Notes under the pieces: generated by a model | Databases searched by the model: none | What the model was told of the DNA's origin: nothing | The model's input: only the letters and a program-made list of their open reading frames with translations | Translations under genes and position numbers: made by a program | Part shown: positions 58,401-64,000 of the stretch, one piece after another | Layout: each line of letters begins with the position of its first letter | Position numbering within the stretch: position 1 is the stretch's first letter | Origin: Galaxea fascicularis | Lineage: Eukaryota > Cnidaria > Anthozoa > Scleractinia > Euphylliidae | Assembly: GCA_948470475.1 (NCBI GenBank) | Contig: OX419341.1 | Coordinates: 5,449,353 to 5,513,352 of the forward strand | Length of the DNA: 64,000 bases | Direction of reading: 5' to 3'

Positions 58401-60419
58401 GGGAGGGGAAGGTGATAAATGGGATCGAAACAAGGCTAGTGTCTCGCGTGCCTTTGTTACTGGGCACGGTCGACAAGAATTTCAAGCGAGCCACCGTGAA
58501 ATAAGGTTCTTTCTAAGAATCAGACGACCACCAGTGTAAAAATCAGTTGATTGAAAGTCGTGCGGTTTCTTTCGGGATGCGGTATTTGCAATCCACTCGA
58601 ATCTTATCCAATTTATAGCAGAAGATAAATCATTTTGTGACAAATCTCTTCTCATGTCTTATCCAATTTGCAGCACAACTTACTGATCATGATAAATTTC
58701 GTAGGATTTCCTGATATCTGCTTTCAGTTTTCCTGTCTATTGTTCCTTGTTTCAAAGAAAGGTAAATTTGTTAAATCTCTCTCGTGTCATTTTTGGCGAG
58801 TTTTCAATGCTTTTCATCTACATCCATATCATCCCTATAATCTGCGATTCCATAGAAATTATTGCAGCGAAGTGACGCCTTACAAATAGTTTGACTAAGT
58901 TGGCCTTACGTTTTTAGACAATTCACATTTCCCACATATTAATTCCCAGTGATAATGCGATCAGTGCTTGATTGATTAATTATTCAATTGACTTTCTTTT
59001 GATTAGGATAGTTGGCATACTATAAACACCAACCAAGGACCGAGACTATGAGTATAATTGATCCACGGATTTGGACTACAGTTAGATCTCGTTAGTGAAC
59101 CACAAGGGTCACTTGTATAAAAAGAAAAACCAATACCGTCTAGATTCAGTAGAATGTACGTGCAATACAAAAACATATCGGAAATTGTGGTCACGTCGCT
59201 AAGGAAAGAGCTTACTGCACCTACAAACAGTGGAACAGTTTACATCTTATTAAATCAAAGAAAACCTCAGGGAAAATGCCCAAGTGGCGATGCTAAATCC
59301 CTCAAGGAAACACAAAGATTATTACAAATGTAGGAAATTGTAAGGATTTTAAGGGGTTTGAAAGTAAAGTATATTGGCTTAGTCATATTTACGTACACTG
59401 TAACCTTTTTTCACAAAATATTTTACACGAAAGTGAACTGAACCAGAAATAGTTCAGTTAAATCCGTAAATATGAACCGCGATTAAACGGTGCGAGGTTG
59501 AACTCGGCAAAAACCGATAAATACACCATCAACGTACCGTGCGAAGCAAGATCTATCGGGAAAAAATTTTATCACAGGTCTAGTTTTTGTTTTCTGTTTT
59601 CAGGAAAGCTAATCAATTATGGGCAAATCTAGGTGAGAGCTTTATCAGGGTTGCCACTCATTGGGACAGAAAATTTTTATCTGACTTTTCCCTGACCAAA
59701 GACCACTAAATTTTCACTGACCATCTAGGGCAAATCCTTAAGTAATAAAACCAGCAATGTATGTAGCCACAGAAATCATTTCCTTTGCAGGGATTTTTTT
59801 AAACGAAAAACAAAATGGCTGACCAAATGTAAAACCCCCTGACTTTTCACTGACTTTCAGTAGCATTTCGAATTTGCCTGACTTGAAAAATCTGGTTTTT
59901 CCTTGATTTTTCCCTGACCTTGGCAACCCTGTCTATTCATTTGGTATCGGGCAGCTTTTCTATTTACCTAAACACCCGTAACAAGTCACTAAGATACTAG
60001 CTTGAAGCAAAGTGTACGCAAAACGTACGTTATGCCAATAAAATTTTGTGAGAGAACTTCCAACGCGCTAGAGATTGAACGTGACCTCTCTGGTGGATAG
60101 TGTAGCACGTTGTCACAGTTATTTTACGTCTTTCCTTGAGAACAAGCAAGAGCAAGAGCAAAACAGAACCCTGGCCGAAAACGAGGTTGGGCGGCTGGTA
60201 TTGCTGGAATTGTCTTCTTGGTTACAAAGACCTTTGTTTTTTTTACTAAAACACATTGTTCTCCCTCTAGAGTTAACAACTGTCGGTCACCAAACCTTGC
60301 CACACCCCAACCCACTATCAGACGTCCGCCGTCAAATGGCTGCAGGACCTTTCACTATGGAGGCTCCCATGAAGCACCTGTCTCCTTGTATCTCTCCATA
60401 TTGGAACAGCATTCCATAG
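49470..60419 (+). CDS. Tbx20: Tbx20-type T-box transcription factor, copy B
   Basis: Seven coding exons: 49470-49554, 49947-50199, 52294-52567, 53442-53600, 54905-54981, 56467-56615, 60271-60419. All introns are GT-AG, phases agree with copy A at every junction, and 1146 bp give 381 aa. Residues 17-23 are FSIASLM (eh1, Groucho/TLE recruitment). The linker has basic KRKK and GKRLK clusters. The T-box spans about 92-283, with [81 protein letters not shown] and [20 protein letters not shown]. Its end (ILPMQR) departs from the SSRL-hydrophobic-ER form kept in copy A. The 98-aa C-terminus is His/Pro-rich and unlike copy A, apart from RECxH at the exon 6 start. An in-frame upstream ATG at 49434 could add 12 residues; 49470 was chosen because it gives an N-terminus comparable with copy A. 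Exon 4 has a CAGCAG tandem acceptor. Last-exon assignment rests on phase, acceptor and stop and is a little less sure. Confidence 0.93.
55226..55243 (+). repeat. 18-bp copy of the end of T-box copy B exon 5
   Basis: GAATATTACCAATGCAAA occurs at the 3' end of exon 5 (54963-54980) and again 263 bp downstream in intron 5. The second copy is followed 33 bp later by a consensus-like donor, AAA|GTAAGT, at 55276-55277. It may be a trace of a small insertion or duplication, or part of a cryptic exon. Confidence 0.6.
58270..58350. repeat. Imperfect AAC/GAT-rich low-complexity tract
   Basis: Irregular AAC, AAT and GAT/GAC units in intron 6 of T-box copy B. Confidence 0.6.
59647..59931. mobile_element. 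MITE with CAGGGTTGCCA termini (285 bp)
   Basis: Starts CAGGGTTGCCA and ends TTGGCAACCCTG. The interior repeats TTTTCCCTGACC and CTGACTTTTC words on the plus strand. No convincing target duplication was seen. It sits in intron 6 of T-box copy B, about 340 bp before the last exon. Confidence 0.65.
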
Positions 60420-60865
60420 TACAGTAGATACAGCAAGGATCTCATCTCTCTTACCACATTATACATATTACATACGGCTTTAGCACTTTTCTGAACTTCA
60501 AGAACGGAAGACTGTCGTAAGGATGAAACATACTAATGGAAAGTGCTTCACTTTCAAGTGAAAAAAAAACAGTTAAACAAATCAGTAAAAATACAGTATT
60601 CGGTTAGATTAAAAAGTTTCCCCAGAGAGTCAAAATCTACAACAATTTTTCCACGGCACGAGATTACATATCTGGCGGTAAAATTAAAAAGGGATGAGTA
60701 CATTATGTCATTCTCGAGATATACCGCAGCTTTTGTAATTCTCTGTATACATTAGCATGTATTTATATTTGTTGTTTAAGACTTAAAGATACCTGTGCGC
60801 GCCCTTTATAGAACATCAGTTTCGCGCGAAAAAAGACACGTCAAGAGAAAAAAAAGATATATTTT

Positions 60866-60871
60866 AATAAA
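60866..60871 (+). promoter_or_regulatory. AATAAA polyadenylation signal, T-box copy B
   Basis: AATAAA lies 447 bases after the stop codon and is followed within 40 bases by a GT/T-rich stretch (GTTGTGTTTTTTTTT), the usual downstream element. It is the best candidate 3' end for copy B. Confidence 0.55.
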
Positions 60872-61790
60872 GTAAATAATGTTGTGTTTTTTTTTAACTT
60901 TTTAAGTCAGGCCTGTTTATTTATTTGACTCTGTTACATCAGAAGGTCGTTTACAGGAATACAGTTAGAATTGGTTGGGAAAAAGTACATATTTGAGAGT
61001 CTCTTACCGACGAGATTTAAAGCGAGATCAATAACGCGCACGCGAGTTGCTCTGAAAAAGGATGAACATCTTCTGGCCCTTGTTCCTTACCAAACCACAG
61101 GCCGTGCAATTGGTTTTGTGCCAGATCTTTTCCACTAAATACAAACATTCTTTCCCACTAATTGTAACGATATCAATAGTGTCTGGGAGTATGGAAACCT
61201 TCATTCCTCTTATCTTAACTATCACATTTAGTCAAAAGTTACTGTGCGAATCCAAACTCCGTGAATACTTTGATTCCATTTTGACATTTCCCTTTGTGCG
61301 GCAACCAATCAGAAGCGACATGAAACCACAAACAAACCGTACTGTTTGCGATTTAGTTTTCTCGCGCGTGATTGGCATTTTAAGTGAAACACAATAACAT
61401 TCCTAGGGTTGAAGCTTAGAAATTACTCAGCCGGTTTAGGTATCAGTTGAGCCGGCTAAAGCCGACAAGAGGATGGGTTACCGTCTGTTCGCCGCCCAAA
61501 ATCCAGCCGGTGAATTTCGCCGGCAGCCGGCGGTTAGCGACAACCCTGCATTCCATAAACATTTCTAGTGTTCACGGTTTTCGGATTTTCACAGTAAAAC
61601 GCGCGGCCGCTGCCTTTGCTTGTTACAATGGAGCATATTCGCTGCATAGGTCATAACTATATAAGAGCTGCTCACTAAACTTTGATGTACAGCAAATCAG
61701 AGTATGCAAACACTTACCTGGCATTTTGATGTGAGCACCGACTAAAATCCAAAAACTCTGCTTAACTTTTTATTACAGGATTATCAGTTG
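60872..61790. other. Gene-free stretch after T-box copy B
   Basis: Contains GCCGGC-rich motifs near 61430-61545 (repeated GCCGGY words) but no recognisable coding exon or RNA. Confidence 0.35.
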
Positions 61791-61954
61791 TATAAGTAAT
61801 GGTAATAGGACTGAGTGGAGTCCAACTCGGTCTGTAATCATACGAGTGATAACAAAACCGGACGCGACCGTGCAGCGGGAGCCCAATTTGTTTATCCCGA
61901 GTTTGATTAGAGTCCGAATTGGACGACACGAAGTCTTATTACCAGTTAATCATA
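61791..61954. mobile_element. Foldback MITE, about 165 bp
   Basis: The left side (TATAAGTAATGGTAATAGGA then TCCAACTCGGTCTGTAATC) and the right side (GATTAGAGTCCGAATTGGA then CTTATTACCAGTTAATCATA) are imperfect inverted copies of about 48 nt. The centre is short. No coding capacity. Confidence 0.65.
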
Positions 61955-62138
61955 AAAATTACAGTTTCCGAGAAGAGAAGAAGGAACTCGTCTGATTTGT
62001 TGACATAAACATTTGTAACAAAATCACTACTGTCTTCTAAAATACTGACATTGTTCAAGGGAAAAAATTATCCATTATGAAGAAAGCCCCAATTCAACAG
62101 TCCGTACACTGTTACTATGGTGATTGAAACCAAAGTTG

Positions 62139-62171
<33 letters not shown>

Positions 62172-63086
62172 GATTGGCTTCTTGAACTGTCCGATAACAA
62201 CTTGGCAAGTGAATTAGTTGAAAATAGGAGTTTTTTAAACCAAACACAATCGAGGAAATTGTAATTTTTATGATTCCATCAGATAACAATATAGTATGGT
62301 TACGACGACTCTCCTTTGAAATCCCTTCATGTAAACTGTTCCCGGCTGTACTCTAGCATATTATTGATTAAAGCCCCATTTACACTACAGAAAAAAATGG
62401 GTGCGGACCCAAATTTTTTTGTAGTGTAAACGCGCCTTAAATGTACACTGACTGTATACGATTGGTAGCTCTGTATGACTTTCTTTCCCGTTGCGTTTAT
62501 AGTTTATTTTTCTTTTTTCAGTTTTGGGATCAGTTACATGTACATTATCAACGAATTTAACTTCTTGGGCTCATCATATTCTTTTCCATAAAACTTTATA
62601 GCCCCTGGAGTAAGATAAAGGACCCGTAGCTTTTTCCCTCAGTAGAGATGTGATGAGCGGCAAGGACGTTGGAAGCATCCACCTTGCAGCCTATTCCAGG
62701 CAAGAAGAAGAGCAAAGGCAAGCGACACACGAAGAATAACGTGACATGGGCTAAGTAGAAGCGAGGATTCGAATGACATTTTTCGTTCTCCAAAATCTGG
62801 ACGCGTTGAACGTGACTGGCCGAACGGACTGCCAAAAGATTATACGCGGACGAATGAACGTGATGAATCAGTTCACCTTGTACTTTGAGTATCTTTTTCA
62901 ACAACTCTGCTCACACTCAACGCCAAACTGACCGCAATCGAAACCAAGCGAACCAATGAAACCATGAAAAACCATTTACATGTAAACTACGTGTGAGGTG
63001 AATCTTGCACGCCTGTGAAAAGCGTCACGTAACGGTTCAAAGCCAAACCTTTAAAGCGTTATGTAAGGCGCTTAATTACTTTCAAT
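61955..63086. other. Gene-free stretch with a small palindrome
   Basis: A palindrome at about 62388-62444 has TTTACACTACA arms around a GGGTGCGGACCC centre. A minus-strand frame at 62596-62904 has no domain and is not called a gene. Confidence 0.35.
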
Positions 63087-63501
63087 GGGCCCTTTGCAGT
63101 TAGCGGTCACATGGTACAAAAAATCCTTACTGGAGAGCAAATTGCCGTGCACTGAGGGGATCCAAAACAAAGAATAGGGAGCTTAAGCACGCGCGTTTTT
63201 GAGACGCGGACGGCAACCGGAAGTGAATATTTCGCACCCCAGGATAGCGGTCTCAACCAGACTTTTAAACTTGGGTTCTCTAATAGTGAAAAGATACTTA
63301 GCGATATAAATATAGTTGTGTGAAGACAAGTTAAAAGGGAAAACATCTCACTTCCGGTTGCCGTTCGCGTCTCAAAAACGCGCGTGCTTAAGCTCCCTAA
63401 TATTTAAATTAAGTTGCTTTGTTTTGGATGTCAGATGTGCTACTTCGCTCTCCAGCAAGGTGTTTTTTCTACCATATGATCACTAACTGCAAAGGGCCTA
63501 T
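63087..63501. mobile_element. Large foldback MITE (415 bp)
   Basis: Outer arms begin GGGCCCTTTGCAGTTAG and end CTAACTGCAAAGGGCC. Inner arms (63175-63226 and 63347-63399) are a near-perfect inverted pair containing AGGGAGCTTAAGCACGCGCG, GAGACGCG and CGGCAACCGGAAGTGA. The inner pair is much better preserved than the outer, so it may be a younger element nested in an older foldback, or the conserved core of one element. No transposase. Confidence 0.75.
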
Positions 63502-64000
63502 TGTTTGCGTCTACGTTTTAGTGATATTTTAATAACTGTTTCACTCACTTTTGCATTTACGTGTCGCAAAATAATGTGCAACCGAAAACACGTGCAAGTG
63601 GATAAAATACAGTGTTGTCTTCCCTGAGCGGCCACGAAAAATGGCAAGACTTAATGGTTACTTGTGGCAGCTGCCCCCAGTCTGAGAGTTCGGGCCACAG
63701 GGCATCTCAACCGTTCAGTTCCATACAATTATTTTTACAATGCCCTTCAAAAGCCTTCACCAGCGCAAGAACGATGTCAGGACTGACATGCAGCCCGACA
63801 AACTGTACAAATGATCCTAAATCTCATCGACAAACATAAGACAGAATCAAGAGAACACACGACACGTGCAATATTTTTCCGGTGAAAACCAGTTAGTTTA
63901 TTTTATCACGTCAACTTGATTGTCGACGCAACTTTTCTCTCAGTTGCCGAAGGTGGTCCTAGTTAAACCAACGCCAACGATCTACTAAGTTTGCAGATTT
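63502..64000. other. Unassigned right end
   Basis: No gene, RNA or mobile element recognised before the window ends. Confidence 0.35.

Overview
This window is animal nuclear DNA. AT-rich sequence, genes split by spliceosomal introns, many short inverted-repeat elements, a tRNA-derived SINE and decayed LINE pieces all point to a metazoan. The gene set (two Tbx20-type T-box genes, a secreted PAN plus fibrinogen-domain protein) and the repeat style suggest an anthozoan cnidarian, probably a stony coral. That assignment is inference. No bacterial operon, CRISPR array or virus was seen.

Left part (0-16.5 kb), all genes on the minus strand. PAM16/TIM16, the J-like subunit of the mitochondrial import motor, runs from 6637 down to 731 in six coding exons; its first coding exon appears to hold only the start codon. 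A SINE with a perfect 15-bp target duplication lies about 175 bp upstream of that start, followed by a 0.4 kb foldback element and G-rich repeats. A secreted PAN-fibrinogen protein follows (16460 down to 9801, four exons, 337 aa). Inside its 4.8 kb second intron sits an intronless gene for a 286-aa HSF-domain-like protein with three C-terminal A-A-x-x-L motifs.

Middle (16.5-37.4 kb) is gene-poor. It holds a diverged tandem duplication, a decayed LINE, a two-copy 120-bp repeat, a dispersed diverged duplication with copies near 20.1-21.1 and 22.9-24.7 kb, microsatellites and a perfect hairpin. No credible gene was recognised.

Right part (37.4-60.9 kb) holds two tandem plus-strand Tbx20-type genes (394 and 381 aa). 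They have the same seven-exon structure and the same intron phases, and three T-box exons of equal length (274, 159 and 77 bp). Both keep an N-terminal eh1 (FSIASLM) Groucho-binding motif; their C-termini have diverged. Exon 3 is patchily near-identical while the flanking exons are old, which suggests gene conversion. The 7 kb between them holds a LINE fragment, a MITE and a few weak minus-strand exon candidates. The last 3.5 kb is repeat-rich intergenic DNA.

I did not find a clearly new multi-gene system. The most unusual items are the nested HSF-like gene with its triple motif and the conversion-like tract between the T-box paralogues.
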